Below are positions 28,805 to 37,918 of a DNA stretch of 64,000 nucleotides, one piece after another (position 1 is the first letter of the stretch; each line of letters starts with the position of its first letter). The notes beneath the pieces were generated by a model. The model made no database searches. It saw nothing but the letters and a program-made list of their open reading frames with translations, and had not been told where the DNA came from. Origin of the DNA: Wenxinia saemankumensis (lineage in GTDB: Bacteria; Pseudomonadota; Alphaproteobacteria; Rhodobacterales; Rhodobacteraceae); assembly GCF_900141735.1 (NCBI RefSeq), contig NZ_FQYO01000002.1:372001-436000 (forward strand), in the 5' to 3' direction. The translations under genes were made by a program, and so were the position numbers.

Positions 28805-29691
28805 TCTCGCTCGTCCGGCGCCCGGCCGAGAAGCCGGGCCGGGTCGATCCCGCCCCGTCGCGCTGGGGCTACCGCTTCCACCGGCTGATGCTGACGCCGT
28901 CCTTCCGCGGCTTCCTGCGGGTCGGGCTGCCGGTGATCGTGATCGGCGGGCTCGTCATCGGCTGGGCCGCGCAGCGCGAGAACCGCGACGCCGCCCGCGA
29001 GGTCGTGGCCGGCCTGCGCCAGCAGATCGAGACGCGGCCGGAATTCATGGTCACGGGCGTCGACGTCTCGGGCGCGGACCTCGCCCTCGCCGCGGCGATC
29101 GGCCAGGTGCTGAGCGCGCACGAGATCGCCTTTCCCGTCTCGTCCTTCGCCCTCGACCTCGAGGAGATCCGCGCCGCCGTCACCGACCTGACAGCGGTGC
29201 GCGAGACCGTCGTGCGGGTGCGACCGGGCGGCGTGCTCGAGATCGCGGTCGACCAGCGGCGCCCGGTGGCGGTCTGGCGGCATCTCGACGGGCTGCGCCT
29301 GCTGGACGCCGACGGGGTGATGACCGGCATGATCGCGGCCCGCACCGACCGGCCCGACCTGCCGCTGCTCGCCGGGGACGGCGTGCGTGCCCATACCGAG
29401 GAGGCGCTGGCCCTGTTCGAGGCGGCCCGCCCGCTGGAGGACCGGGTCCGCGGCCTGGTGCGGATGGGCCAGCGGCGCTGGGACCTGCTGCTGGACCGCG
29501 ACCAGCGCGTGCTGCTGCCGGAGCAGCAGCCCGTGGCGGCGCTCGAGCGGCTGCTGGCGCTGGACGAGACGCAGGACGTGCTGGACCGGGACGTCTCGGT
29601 GATCGACCTGCGCAACGCGCAGCGGATCATCGTGCGGGTCTCGCCGATGGGGATGGACACGCTGCGGCTGGCCTCGGGGGACGGCCGGTGA
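28792..29691 (+). CDS. ftsQ: Cell division protein FtsQ
   Basis: A 299-residue bitopic division protein. It has a basic cytosolic N-terminus ([22 protein letters not shown]), one membrane helix ([17 protein letters not shown]), then the periplasmic POTRA domain ([48 protein letters not shown]) and the beta domain ([45 protein letters not shown]). No good ATG is near, so I take the GTG at 28792 inside the end of ddl. It links early cytosolic and late periplasmic divisome proteins. It lies in the standard ddl-ftsQ-ftsA-ftsZ order. Confidence 0.92.
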   Translation: MRSLISLVRRPAEKPGRVDPAPSRWGYRFHRLMLTPSFRGFLRVGLPVIVIGGLVIGWAAQRENRDAAREVVAGLRQQIETRPEFMVTGVDVSGADLALAAAIGQVLSAHEIAFPVSSFALDLEEIRAAVTDLTAVRETVVRVRPGGVLEIAVDQRRPVAVWRHLDGLRLLDADGVMTGMIAARTDRPDLPLLAGDGVRAHTEEALALFEAARPLEDRVRGLVRMGQRRWDLLLDRDQRVLLPEQQPVAALERLLALDETQDVLDRDVSVIDLRNAQRIIVRVSPMGMDTLRLASGDGR

Positions 29692-29728
29692 CGGGGCAAG
29701 GCACAACGACAAGAATGGGGCAGGACGG

Positions 29729-31063
29729 ATGACGCGGGATCTCTACCAGTCGCAGCGCGCGATGCGGAACATGCGCCGGGCGGCGATGCAGCGCGGCGTG
29801 ATCGCCGTGCTCGACGTGGGCACGTCGAAGATCGCCTGCCTCGTCCTGCGCTTCGACGGGCCGGCGCCCGACGGCGACAGCGGCGTCGGGCGCATGGCCG
29901 GGCAGAGCCAGTTCCGCGTGATCGGCGCCGCGACGACCCGGTCCCGCGGCGTCCGCTTCGGCGAGATCGAGGCGATGGCCGAGACCGAGCGCGCGATCCG
30001 CACCGCCGTGCAGGCGGCGCAGAAGATGGCGAACGTGCGCGTCGATCACGCGATCGCCTGCTTCTCGGGCGCGCGGCCCCGCAGCTACGGGCTCGACGGG
30101 TCGGTGGACCTGCACGGGATGCCGGTGACCGACGGCGATATCGGCGCGGTGCTCGCCGCCTGCGACGTCCCCGATTTCGGCGCGGGCCGCGAGGTGCTGC
30201 ATGCCCAGCCGGTGAACTTCGCGCTCGACCACCGCTCCGGCCTCGCCGATCCGCGGGGCCAGATCGGCAACCGGCTGTCGACCGACCTGCACCTGCTGAC
30301 GGTAGACGGCGCGTCGATCCAGAACCTGCTGCATTGCATCAAGCGCTGCGACCTCGAGCTCGCGGGGCTCGCCTCGTCGGCCTATGTCTCGGGCATCTCC
30401 TCGCTCGTCGAGGACGAGCAGGAGCTGGGCGCGGCCTGCATCGATCTGGGCGGCGGGGCCTCCGGCATCTCGATCTTCTGGCGCGGGCACATGATCTACG
30501 CCGACAGCGTGCGGATGGGCGGCGATCACGTCACCTCCGACATCTCGATGGGCCTGCAGGTCAACGTGGCGGTCGCCGAGCGGATCAAGACCTTCTACGG
30601 CGGGGTCGAGGCGACCGGCATGGACGACCGCGAGATGATCGAGATCGGCGGCGACAGCGGCGACTGGGACAAGGACCGGCGCACCGTCTCGCGCGCGGAA
30701 CTCATCGGCATCATGCGCCCCCGCGTGGAGGAGATCCTCGAGGAGGTGCGCGCCCGGCTCGACGCCGCCGGCTTCGACCAGCTGCCCAGCCAGCAGATCG
30801 TCCTGACGGGGGGCGGCAGCCAGATCCCCGGCATCGACTGGATCGCGGGGCGCATCCTCGGCAGCCAGATACGGCTCGGGCGGCCGCTGCGCGTGCAGGG
30901 CCTGCCGCAGGCGGCGACGGGATCGGCCTTCGCGGCCGCCGTGGGCCTCAGCCTGTTCGCGGCGAATCCCCAGGACGAATGGTGGGATTTCGAGATCCCG
31001 GCCGAGAAATACCCGGCCCGCTCGCTCAAGCGCGCGGTCCGCTGGTTTCGCGACAACTGGTAG
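29729..31063 (+). CDS. ftsA: Cell division protein FtsA
   Basis: A 444-residue actin-like ATPase that tethers FtsZ to the membrane. Phosphate 1 region VIAVLDVGTSKIACLVL, FtsA-specific 1C domain (VRVDHAIACFSGARPRSYG), phosphate 2 ACIDLGGGASGISIFW, and adenosine motif VLTGGGSQIPGIDWI. The C-terminal end YPARSLKRAVRWFRDNW is an amphipathic basic/aromatic helix fit for membrane binding. Slightly longer than E. coli FtsA (420), with a 20-residue N-terminal extension. The ATG follows GGCAGGA, 37 bp after ftsQ. Confidence 0.96.
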   Translation: MTRDLYQSQRAMRNMRRAAMQRGVIAVLDVGTSKIACLVLRFDGPAPDGDSGVGRMAGQSQFRVIGAATTRSRGVRFGEIEAMAETERAIRTAVQAAQKMANVRVDHAIACFSGARPRSYGLDGSVDLHGMPVTDGDIGAVLAACDVPDFGAGREVLHAQPVNFALDHRSGLADPRGQIGNRLSTDLHLLTVDGASIQNLLHCIKRCDLELAGLASSAYVSGISSLVEDEQELGAACIDLGGGASGISIFWRGHMIYADSVRMGGDHVTSDISMGLQVNVAVAERIKTFYGGVEATGMDDREMIEIGGDSGDWDKDRRTVSRAELIGIMRPRVEEILEEVRARLDAAGFDQLPSQQIVLTGGGSQIPGIDWIAGRILGSQIRLGRPLRVQGLPQAATGSAFAAAVGLSLFAANPQDEWWDFEIPAEKYPARSLKRAVRWFRDNW

Positions 31064-31458
31064 GCGGCGGCCCCCCTCCCCGGGGGCGGCGAAGGTCGGC
31101 CGATCGCGCGGGGCGGGGCTTGCCCTCGCCCACGAAGGGCGGTTTGTAGGGATCGGGCGACGGTGGAAAACCTCCGCGCCGGACGGCACGGGCAGTGTCA
31201 GCAGCATATGCGCGACCCGCGGCTTCGGCCGATGCGGCGGCGCGATTCGGCCAGCAGCATCTGGCGTCCGGCAGGGGCCGGAACGCTACTGGAGCCGTCG
31301 TAACCGAGATGCGCCGGGTCTCGGCAGTCTCTCGCCTATATTTTGTGGAAAACAGGGTATTGACGGGTGACGCCGGAGCAACACCGGGGTAGGTTGCCCC
31401 AATTCAGGCGGATCGACGCCCGGTGGGACGGGCCAACCAGGAACGAGGCGGACAGCAG
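31064..31458 (+). promoter_or_regulatory. ftsA-ftsZ intergenic region, probable ftsZ promoter zone
   Basis: This 395-bp gap is long for the cluster and holds no credible gene: a short GTG frame at 31195-31392 has ordinary rather than coding third-position GC. The only AT-rich patch, 31337-31353, contains TATATTTTGTGGAAAA, and TTGACG follows at 31360-31365. TATATT (31337) may be a -10, but no good -35 stands 16-18 bp ahead; TTGACG may be a -35, but no good -10 follows at the right distance. TGTGGAAAA differs by one base from a DnaA box. I conclude that a separate ftsZ promoter lies here without fixing it. Confidence 0.4.
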
Positions 31459-33204
31459 ATGACTCTCAATCTCTCCATGCCCGGGCAGGACGACCTTCGT
31501 CCCCGGATCACCGTGTTCGGCGTCGGCGGCGCGGGTGGCAACGCGGTCAACAACATGATCGAGAAGCAGCTCGACGGGGTCGAGTTCGTCGTCGCCAATA
31601 CCGATGCGCAGGCGCTGAGCCAGGCCATGGCCGAGGCGAAGATCCAGATGGGCGTGAAGGTGACGGAAGGGCTGGGCGCGGGGGCCCGGGCCAGCGTCGG
31701 CGCCGCCGCGGCCGAGGAGAGCATCGAGCAGATCGTCGACCACCTGGCCGGGGCGCATATGTGCTTCATCACCGCCGGGATGGGCGGCGGCACCGGGACC
31801 GGCGCCGCGCCGATCATCGCGCAGGCCGCCCGGGAGCTCGGCGTGCTGACCGTCGGTGTCGTGACCAAGCCGTTCCAGTTCGAGGGCGCCAAGCGGATGC
31901 GCCAGGCCGAGGACGGGGTCGAGGCGCTGCAGAAGGTGGTCGACACCCTCATCATCATTCCGAACCAGAACCTCTTCCGCCTCGCCAACGAGCGCACGAC
32001 CTTCACCGAGGCGTTCAGCCTTGCCGACGACGTGCTCTACCAGGGCGTGAAGGGCGTGACCGACCTGATGGTGCGCCCCGGCCTCATCAACCTCGACTTC
32101 GCGGACGTGCGCGCGGTGATGGACGAGATGGGCAAGGCGATGATGGGCACCGGCGAAGCCGACGGCGAGGACCGCGCCGTGCAGGCCGCGCAGAAGGCCA
32201 TCAACAACCCGCTGCTGGACGAGCTGTCGCTGGATGGCGCCAAGGGCGTGCTCATCAACATCACCGGCGGCCACGACCTGACGCTGTTCGAGCTGGACGA
32301 GGCGGCGAACCAGATCCGCGAGAAGGTGGATCCGGACGCCAACATCATCGTCGGCTCGACCCTCGACCCGTCGATGGAAGGCGCGATGCGCGTTTCGGTC
32401 GTCGCCACCGGGATCGACGCCGTGGCCAGCCGCGCCGACACCCCGCTGCCGCGCCGCTCGATGTCGCAGCCGCTGCGCGACAAGGTCGCCGCCGAGGAGC
32501 CCGCCGAGCGGCCCGCCGCCCGTGAGCGGGCCCCCGAACGGGCCGAACGGAACGTCGAGCGCAACCTCGAGCGCACGGCCGAGCCCCGGCCGGCCCCGCG
32601 CGACGAGGCGCCCCGCGCCGCGGCCGAGCGCCGCGTGACCGAGGCCCCGCGTCCCGCGCCCCAGCCGGTCGCCGAGGCCGAGGAGGAGCCGAACCTGTTC
32701 GACGCCTCCGATTTTGACGAGCCGGGCTATGACGGGCGCGACGGCGGCCGCTACGAGGCCGAGGACGATCTGCCGCCCCCGGCCTACCGCCCGCGCGCCG
32801 AGCCCCCGATGGGCCATGCGCCCGAGAGCTTCGTCGCGCCGCGCAAGCCGGCCGGCGGCCAGCCCGCGCCCGATGCGCTGGCACGCCTGCGCGACGCCGC
32901 GCAGCGCAGCCAGCCCCGCGCCGACAGCCGCCAGCAGGAGCCCGCCCCCCGGGGCGAGGCGCCGCGCGCGTCGGAGGGCGAGCGTCCGCGCTTTGGCCTC
33001 AACTCCCTGATCGGCCGGATGACCGGCTCGGGCGAGGGCCATGCCGAGCCGCAGGCCCGCGCCGCGGGCGAGCGGCCCCAGCCCCGCGCCGCCACGCCGG
33101 AGCGGTCGCAGCCCCGCCCGCAGGCCGTGCGCGGTGACGCCGATGTCGATCCCGAGCAGGAGAAGATCGAGATCCCGGCCTTCCTCCGCCGCCAGGCGAA
33201 CTGA
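31459..33204 (+). CDS. ftsZ: Cell division GTPase FtsZ with long C-terminal linker
   Basis: A 581-residue tubulin homologue that forms the Z ring. GTPase domain about 12-320: [17 protein letters not shown], tubulin signature GGGTGTG (109-115), and T7 loop [11 protein letters not shown]. Residues about 325-565 form a linker rich in P, R, E and A, much longer than in E. coli (383 total), usual in Rhodobacterales. The end [14 protein letters not shown] is the conserved C-terminal peptide for FtsA and ZipA-like partners. The ATG at 31459 gives [13 protein letters not shown]; upstream in-frame residues are not FtsZ-like. GAGG lies upstream. Confidence 0.97.
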   Translation: MTLNLSMPGQDDLRPRITVFGVGGAGGNAVNNMIEKQLDGVEFVVANTDAQALSQAMAEAKIQMGVKVTEGLGAGARASVGAAAAEESIEQIVDHLAGAHMCFITAGMGGGTGTGAAPIIAQAARELGVLTVGVVTKPFQFEGAKRMRQAEDGVEALQKVVDTLIIIPNQNLFRLANERTTFTEAFSLADDVLYQGVKGVTDLMVRPGLINLDFADVRAVMDEMGKAMMGTGEADGEDRAVQAAQKAINNPLLDELSLDGAKGVLINITGGHDLTLFELDEAANQIREKVDPDANIIVGSTLDPSMEGAMRVSVVATGIDAVASRADTPLPRRSMSQPLRDKVAAEEPAERPAARERAPERAERNVERNLERTAEPRPAPRDEAPRAAAERRVTEAPRPAPQPVAEAEEEPNLFDASDFDEPGYDGRDGGRYEAEDDLPPPAYRPRAEPPMGHAPESFVAPRKPAGGQPAPDALARLRDAAQRSQPRADSRQQEPAPRGEAPRASEGERPRFGLNSLIGRMTGSGEGHAEPQARAAGERPQPRAATPERSQPRPQAVRGDADVDPEQEKIEIPAFLRRQAN

Positions 33205-33368
33205 GCCGTCCCGGCCGGTCCGGAGCGGGACCGGACGAGACGAGCGACACGATCCGGCAGGGCCGTCCCCAGGGGCGGCCCTGTGGCGTTCCGCGCCCGG
33301 ACCCGGCCCGCCCCGGCCCGCCCCTGACGGTGACGCGGCCGACCCTTCCCCGGCGCGCTCCGACACAG

Positions 33369-33475
33369 CCCTCGCCAGATTGGCGCGAGCCGGACCTCTG
33401 CCGGGTGCCGATCCGCCGAGGCCCCGGGGCCGGGACGTGGCCCTCGCCAGCTTCGCGCGGGCCGGCCCTCTGCCG
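33369..33475. repeat. 35-bp imperfect direct repeat with 72-bp period
   Basis: 33369-33403 and 33441-33475 match at 31 of 35 positions, both starting CCCTCGCCAG and ending CCTCTGCCG. The period of 72 bp equals 24 codons, so a translated frame would repeat (for example ARAGPLP twice on the plus strand), but no plausible start or ribosome site is present. It may be a remnant of duplicated intergenic or coding sequence. Confidence 0.7.
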
Positions 33476-33638
33476 ACGACCGACCTGCCCGGACCCCGGC
33501 TGCCACTTGCCGCGCACGGCCCGCATGGAGCGGCGCGGTTCGTTCGCGGGACCCTGCCCGGGACGACCCTCGCGGGGCCGCGGAACAAGGGCCGCACCCG
33601 TGCACGGAGGCTGTTACAGGGGCGTTGCAAAAGGTGAG

Positions 33639-33667
33639 TTGAGGGGCAGGGGCCCCTTTCCTAGATC
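33639..33667 (+). promoter_or_regulatory. Candidate lpxC promoter
   Basis: TTGAGG (33639-33644), a 17-bp spacer and TAGATC (33662-33667) stand 56 bp before the lpxC GTG. The spacer contains GGGGCCCC. The surrounding sequence is the AT-richest of the gap, supporting a promoter. Confidence 0.45.
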
Positions 33668-33722
33668 ATGTTCCGAAAAGATTAAGCGCGAGTTGACGCG
33701 CGACGAGACGCAGGCAGATCAC

Positions 33723-34637
33723 GTGCAGACCACCATCGCCCAGACGACGACCTTCACGGGACGCGGCCTCCATTCGGGGCAGCCGGCCCGGCTCGTCCTG
33801 CGCCCGGCGCCGGCCGGGCGGGGGATCGTGTTCCGCCGGACCGACCTCGTCCCCGCGGTCGAGATCCCCGCCCTGTGGTCCCACGTCCCCGGCGAGCCGC
33901 TGAACACCCGGATCGTGCGCGGCGCGGTTTCGGTCGGCACGATCGAGCACCTGATGGCGGCGCTGGCCGGGACCGGGATCCACAACGTCGTGGTCGAGAT
34001 CGACGGTCCCGAGGTCCCGATCCTCGACGGCAGCGCGCGGCCCTTCGTCCGCGGTCTGCTCGATGCCGGGATCGCGCCGCTGGCCGAACCGCTGCGCGCC
34101 ATCGTCGTGCGCCGCCCGGTCGAGGCGCGGCGTGGCGAGGCCGTCGCCCGGCTCGACCCCGCGCCGGGGCTGGTGATCGACTTCACGATCGACTTCCCCG
34201 ACCCGGCGATCGGCCGGCAGCAGCGGCGGATGGACATGGCGAACGGCGCCTTCGTGCACGATCTGTGCGACAGCCGCACCTTCTGCCGGCTCTCGGATGT
34301 CGAGGCGATGCAGGCGGGGGGGCTCGCCCTCGGCGGATCGCTCGAGAACGCGGTGGTGGTCGACGGGGCCGAGGTGCTGACCCCGGGCGGGCTGCGCCAT
34401 GAGGACGAGGCGGTGCGGCACAAGATGCTGGACGCGCTCGGCGATCTCTACACCGCCGGGGCGCCGATCCTGGGCCGCTATACCGGGCTTCGCGCGGGCC
34501 ACGCGGTGACCAACGCGCTCCTGCGGGCGCTCTTCGCCGACCCGGCCAACTGGGGCTGGACGACCTGCGATTCCCGGCGGGCGGCGCGTCTGCCGGGCGC
34601 CGGCGTCGCGCTCTGCGACCTCGAGGCCGCGGCCTGA
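33723..34637 (+). CDS. lpxC: UDP-3-O-acyl-N-acetylglucosamine deacetylase
   Basis: A 304-residue zinc enzyme for the committed step of lipid A synthesis. It begins QTTIAQTTTFTGRGLHSGQP, a typical LpxC start. Zinc and catalytic residues are visible: His76 in GTIEHLMAAL, and His233 and Asp237 in HEDEAVRHKMLDALGDL, plus LDGSARPFV and VHDLCDSRTFCRLSD. No ATG fits, so the GTG at 33723 is taken. Its place between ftsZ and bamD is standard here. Presence implies an LPS-bearing outer membrane. Confidence 0.95.
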   Translation: MQTTIAQTTTFTGRGLHSGQPARLVLRPAPAGRGIVFRRTDLVPAVEIPALWSHVPGEPLNTRIVRGAVSVGTIEHLMAALAGTGIHNVVVEIDGPEVPILDGSARPFVRGLLDAGIAPLAEPLRAIVVRRPVEARRGEAVARLDPAPGLVIDFTIDFPDPAIGRQQRRMDMANGAFVHDLCDSRTFCRLSDVEAMQAGGLALGGSLENAVVVDGAEVLTPGGLRHEDEAVRHKMLDALGDLYTAGAPILGRYTGLRAGHAVTNALLRALFADPANWGWTTCDSRRAARLPGAGVALCDLEAAA

Positions 34638-34764
34638 CGCCGCCTCGCGCCGGTCCCGCCCGTCGCCCATTTCCCGCGCCCGGACTTTCATGGTAGAGGC
34701 AGGCCCTGGGGACCAAGAGGCGGCACGCCCGGGCCCGGACAAGAGGCGGAAAGAGGGGAGCGGC

Positions 34765-35598
34765 ATGGCAGGCGGACGTCAGGCCCTGATGGCAGCGATG
34801 CTGGCGACGACGCTGACGGGATGCGGCATCCTGGACGGCGGCGTGCCCGGCCCGCTGGACGGCTACCCGGCGGAGGAGATCTTCCAGCGCGGGGAATACG
34901 AGCTGTCGCAGGGCCAGGCCGAGGACGCGGCCTTCTATTTCGGCGAGGTCGAGCGGCTCTATCCCTATTCGCAGCTGGCGAAGCGGGCGCTGATCATGCA
35001 GGCCTTCGCCTATCACCGCGACCGCGACTACGAGAGCGCGCGGTCCTCGGCGCAGCGCTTCCTCGACTTCTACCCGGCGGACGAGGACGCGGCCTACGCG
35101 TCCTACCTGCTGGCGCTGAGCTATTACGACCAGATCGACGAGATCGGCCGCGACCAGGGGCTGACCTTCCAGGCGCTGCAGGCGCTGCGGGTCGTGATCG
35201 AGCAATATCCCGAGAGCGAGTACGCGCAATCGGCGATGCTGAAGTTCGACCTCGCCTTCGACCACCTCGCGGCGAAGGAGATGGAGATCGGGCGCTACTA
35301 TCTCGGCCGTGGCCATTTCGCGGCGGCGGTGAACCGCTTCCGCGTCGTGGTGGAGGATTTCCAGACCACGACGCACACGCCCGAGGCGCTGCACCGGCTG
35401 GTCGAGGCCTACCTCTCGCTCGGCCTGACGGAGGAGGCGCAGACCGCCGGCGCGATCCTCGGCTACAACTACCAGTCGACCGAATGGTACGCGAGCAGCT
35501 ACGCGCTGCTGACCGGGCAGGGCCTGGCGATGGAGGCGCGGGGCGACAGCTGGCTCGCCTCGATCTACAGGCAGGTCGTGCGGGGCGAGTGGATCTGA
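34765..35598 (+). CDS. bamD: Outer-membrane assembly lipoprotein BamD
   Basis: A 277-residue lipoprotein: signal MAGGRQALMAAMLATTLTG then Cys20 (lipobox LTGC). It has TPR repeats through the body: PAEEIFQRGEYELSQGQAEDAAFYF, VERLYPYSQLAKRALIM, DYESARSSAQRFLDFYP, ASYLLALSYYDQI, VIEQYPESEYAQSAM and FAAAVNRFRVVVEDF, matching BamD/ComL. It is essential for folding outer-membrane barrels with BamA. GAGGGGAG precedes the ATG. Confidence 0.95.
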   Translation: MAGGRQALMAAMLATTLTGCGILDGGVPGPLDGYPAEEIFQRGEYELSQGQAEDAAFYFGEVERLYPYSQLAKRALIMQAFAYHRDRDYESARSSAQRFLDFYPADEDAAYASYLLALSYYDQIDEIGRDQGLTFQALQALRVVIEQYPESEYAQSAMLKFDLAFDHLAAKEMEIGRYYLGRGHFAAAVNRFRVVVEDFQTTTHTPEALHRLVEAYLSLGLTEEAQTAGAILGYNYQSTEWYASSYALLTGQGLAMEARGDSWLASIYRQVVRGEWI

Positions 35599-35622
35599 CG
35601 GCGTCGAGGGGCGGATATCGGG

Positions 35623-35639
35623 CGGGGGCTCTGCCCCCG
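35623..35639 (+). terminator. Hairpin after bamD
   Basis: CGGGGGC, loop TCT and GCCCCCG form a perfect 7-bp stem 25 bp after the bamD stop. It is followed by a small CGCC/GGCG stem and then repeat copy C, with no T-run. A weak terminator or part of the repeated intergenic element. Confidence 0.4.
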
Positions 35640-35654
35640 TCGCCTGAGGGCGAC

Positions 35655-35690
35655 TCCCCCGGAGTATTTGCGGCAAGATAAGGGGGCGGG
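35655..35690 (+). repeat. Dispersed GTATTTGC-type intergenic repeat, copy C
   Basis: TCCCCCGGAGTATTTGCGGC, then AAGATAAGGGGGCGGG. This is the fullest copy and the one closest to the element I recall from other Rhodobacteraceae (ccggagtatttg followed by an A/G run), preceded by a GGGGGCTCTGCCCCC-type hairpin. Confidence 0.68.
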
Positions 35691-35735
35691 CCGGGCCCGA
35701 CCTTGCCGGCCCCACCCGGTGCGCGGGACGGGCCA

Positions 35736-35764
35736 TTGACGCTGCATCGGCAGCCCCCATAAAG
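35736..35764 (+). promoter_or_regulatory. Candidate recN promoter very close to the start codon
   Basis: TTGACG (35736-35741), a 17-bp spacer and ATAAAG (35759-35764, or CATAAA with 16 bp) stand only 5 bp before the recN ATG. If used, transcription would start at or near the ATG, giving a leaderless or nearly leaderless mRNA. I find no GTTC-N7-GTTC LexA-type site of alphaproteobacteria in the 171-bp gap. Confidence 0.45.
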
Positions 35765-35769
35765 GCGCC

Positions 35770-37431
35770 ATGCTCCGCCACCTGCATATCCGCGACATGC
35801 TGATCATCGACCGGCTGGACATGGCCTTCCGGCCCGGCCTGAACGTGATCACGGGCGAGACGGGGGCCGGCAAGTCGATCCTCCTCGACAGCCTGGGCTT
35901 CGTGCTGGGATGGCGCGGGCGCGCCGAGCTGGTGCGCCAGGGCGCCGCGCAGGGCGAGGTGACGGCCGAGTTCGAGCTGGACGCCGACCATCCCGGGCGT
36001 GCGGTGCTGGCCGAGGCGGGGATCGCGGTCGAGGACGGCGAGGTGATCCTGCGGCGGGTCAATGCCGAGGGCGGGCGCAAGACCGCCTGGATCAACTCGG
36101 TCCGCGTCTCCGGCGAGGTGCTGCGGGCGCTGTCCGAGACGCTGGTGGAGCTGCAGGGGCAGGGCGACGACCGGGGCCTCCTGGACGCGCGGGGGCATCG
36201 CCGGCTGCTGGACGCGCATGGCGGGCTCGAGGATCTCGTGGCCGCGACCCGCGCGGCCTGGGCCCGGCGGCGCGCGGCGGAGCGGGCGCTGGACGAGGTG
36301 CGCCGGGCCCGCGACGCTCTGCTCGAGGAGGAGGAGTTCCTGCGCCACGCGGCGGGCGAGCTGCGCGTCCTCGACCCGCGGCCCGGCGAGGATGCCGCCC
36401 TGGATACCGAGCGCAGGGCGCTGCAGGCGGGCGCGCGGATCCGCGGCGACATCGAGCGGGCCCATGCCGGGATCGGCGGCGAGGGGGCCGAGGGCCTTGC
36501 CGCGGATGCGATGCGCTGGCTGGACGGCGCGGCGGCGCAGGCCGATGGCCGGCTCGACGCGGCGATCGCGGCGCTGGCCCGCGCGATGGACGCGATCGGC
36601 GAGGCCGAGCAGGAAGTCGCCGCGGCGCTGGACGCGCTGGAGGACGATCCCGGCCGTCTGGAGGCGGTGGAGGAGCGGCTCTTCGCGATCCGCGGCCTCG
36701 CCCGCAAGCACGGCGTGCAGCCCGACGGCCTGGCGGAATTCGCGGCGGGCCTCGAGACGCGGCTGGCGGCGCTCGACGCGTCGGACGGCGACATGGACCG
36801 GCTGGCCCGCGAGGCGCGCGAGGCCGGTGCGGCCTTCGCCGCCGCCGATGCCGCGTTGCGGGCGGGGCGCGAGGCGGCCGCCCGCGCGCTCGAGGCGGAC
36901 ATGGCGCGCGAGCTGGAGCCGCTGAAGCTGGGCCGGGCGGTGTTCCAGGTGGAGATCGCGGACGGCGCGCCGGGGCCGGAGGGCTCGTCCGAGGCCACGT
37001 TCGTCGTCGCGACCAATCCGGGCGCGCCGCCCGGGCCGCTCGGCCGGGTCGCCTCGGGCGGGGAGCTCAGCCGCTTCCTGCTGGCGCTGAAGGTGAGCCT
37101 CACCCGCGAGGCGCGGGGGCTGACGCTGATCTTCGACGAGATCGACCGCGGGGTCGGCGGGGCGACGGCCGATGCCGTCGGACGCCGGCTCGCGCGGCTG
37201 GCGGAGGGGGCGCAGGTCCTCGTCGTGACGCATTCCCCGCAGGTGGCCGCGCGCGGCGCGCATCACTGGCGCACCGAGAAGCGCGTCGAGGGGGACGAGA
37301 CGCTGAGCCGGGTCGTGGCGCTGGCGCCCGCCGACCGGGTGGACGAGATCGCACGGATGATCTCGGGCGACACGGTGACCGAGGCGGCGCGGGAGGCGGC
37401 GCGGGCCCTGCTGGCGGACGTGGCGGCCTGA
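35770..37431 (+). CDS. recN: DNA repair ATPase RecN
   Basis: A 553-residue SMC-like protein for double-strand-break repair. N-terminal ATPase half MLRHLHIRDMLIIDRLDMAF with Walker A VITGETGAGKSILLDSL and ELVRQGAAQGEVTAEFEL, LQGQGDDRGLLDA; a central coiled-coil (about 150-360) very rich in A, R, D and E; and the C-terminal half RVASGGELSRFLLALKVSL (signature), TLIFDEIDRGVGG (Walker B) and VLVVTHSPQVAARG. Length matches E. coli RecN (553). AAAGG before the ATG may be a ribosome site. Last gene of the wall/division cluster. Confidence 0.95.
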   Translation: MLRHLHIRDMLIIDRLDMAFRPGLNVITGETGAGKSILLDSLGFVLGWRGRAELVRQGAAQGEVTAEFELDADHPGRAVLAEAGIAVEDGEVILRRVNAEGGRKTAWINSVRVSGEVLRALSETLVELQGQGDDRGLLDARGHRRLLDAHGGLEDLVAATRAAWARRRAAERALDEVRRARDALLEEEEFLRHAAGELRVLDPRPGEDAALDTERRALQAGARIRGDIERAHAGIGGEGAEGLAADAMRWLDGAAAQADGRLDAAIAALARAMDAIGEAEQEVAAALDALEDDPGRLEAVEERLFAIRGLARKHGVQPDGLAEFAAGLETRLAALDASDGDMDRLAREAREAGAAFAAADAALRAGREAAARALEADMARELEPLKLGRAVFQVEIADGAPGPEGSSEATFVVATNPGAPPGPLGRVASGGELSRFLLALKVSLTREARGLTLIFDEIDRGVGGATADAVGRRLARLAEGAQVLVVTHSPQVAARGAHHWRTEKRVEGDETLSRVVALAPADRVDEIARMISGDTVTEAAREAARALLADVAA

Positions 37432-37449
37432 GGCCCCCGACCGGGGGGA

Positions 37450-37674
37450 TCAGCGGGCCGGGACCGGACGGCAGCCCAGGGGCGGCGCGCCGGGGCGCTG
37501 CAGGTCGGGCAGGGGCACCGCCGGCAGGCCGAGCCGCCGGGCGAGACAGGGCACGACGCCGCAGAGCGCGACGAGGCGGACGGTCCGGCCGATGGCGGTG
37601 ACGCGCGCGGTGCCGCCGGGGCCGGTGACGAGAACCGCGGGGGTCGGGCGTCTGCGCATCGGGCGATCCGTCAT
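37450..37674 (-). CDS. Small hypothetical protein
   Basis: A 74-residue frame starting MTDRPMRRRPTPAVLVTGPG and ending GCRPVPAR, basic and Pro-rich, with one mildly hydrophobic stretch (TVRLVALCGVVPCLARRLGL). I recognise no family. In favour of a real gene: about nine in ten codons end in G or C, and it sits in a gap, convergent with recN. Against it: no ribosome site and no visible partner. Confidence 0.4.
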   Translation of the reverse strand: MTDRPMRRRPTPAVLVTGPGGTARVTAIGRTVRLVALCGVVPCLARRLGLPAVPLPDLQRPGAPPLGCRPVPAR

Positions 37675-37918
37675 GCCTGCCCCCCGCGGGTTCATCGACC
37701 GGGAAATGATCCGGCCCTGTGCTGTCAAATCGGAAAAGGATCCGCGCGTGGCGGCCCCCCCTGTCGAAACGTCGCGCCCCCCGGGACCGGCGGGCCGCGG
37801 CAATGCGCTTGCGGCGACCCCTGCCTTCTAGGATCCGTGCGCCGATGTCGTCATACCCCGATTGGGGCAAACCGGGGCATGCGGCGGGAAAATCGCGGGG
37901 CGAGCCGCCCGCCCCCTC

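Larger units (their letters stand above)
33205..33722. other. ftsZ-lpxC intergenic region (518 bp) with hairpin
   Basis: No convincing gene. Close to ftsZ a hairpin at 33259-33282 (AGGGCCG/CGGCCCT with an inner CCCC/GGGG pair) lacks a T-run. The middle holds a 35-bp repeat with 72-bp period (listed separately), open in several frames on both strands without a start or family resemblance. Before lpxC lies a promoter-like pair (33639-33667). The gap suggests that lpxC is, at least in part, expressed apart from ftsZ. Confidence 0.5.

Noticed and set aside
31195-31392. A 65-codon GTG frame between ftsA and ftsZ
   Set aside because: Third codon positions are not GC-enriched as in real genes here, no ribosome site, and it crosses the AT-rich probable promoter.
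35599-35769. Search for a LexA (SOS) box before recN
   Set aside because: No GTTC-N7-GTTC or close variant is present, so I do not annotate one.
34183-37266. A 1027-residue minus-strand open frame across lpxC, bamD and recN
   Set aside because: It spans three well-supported genes and their gaps and has no domain pattern; composition explains it.
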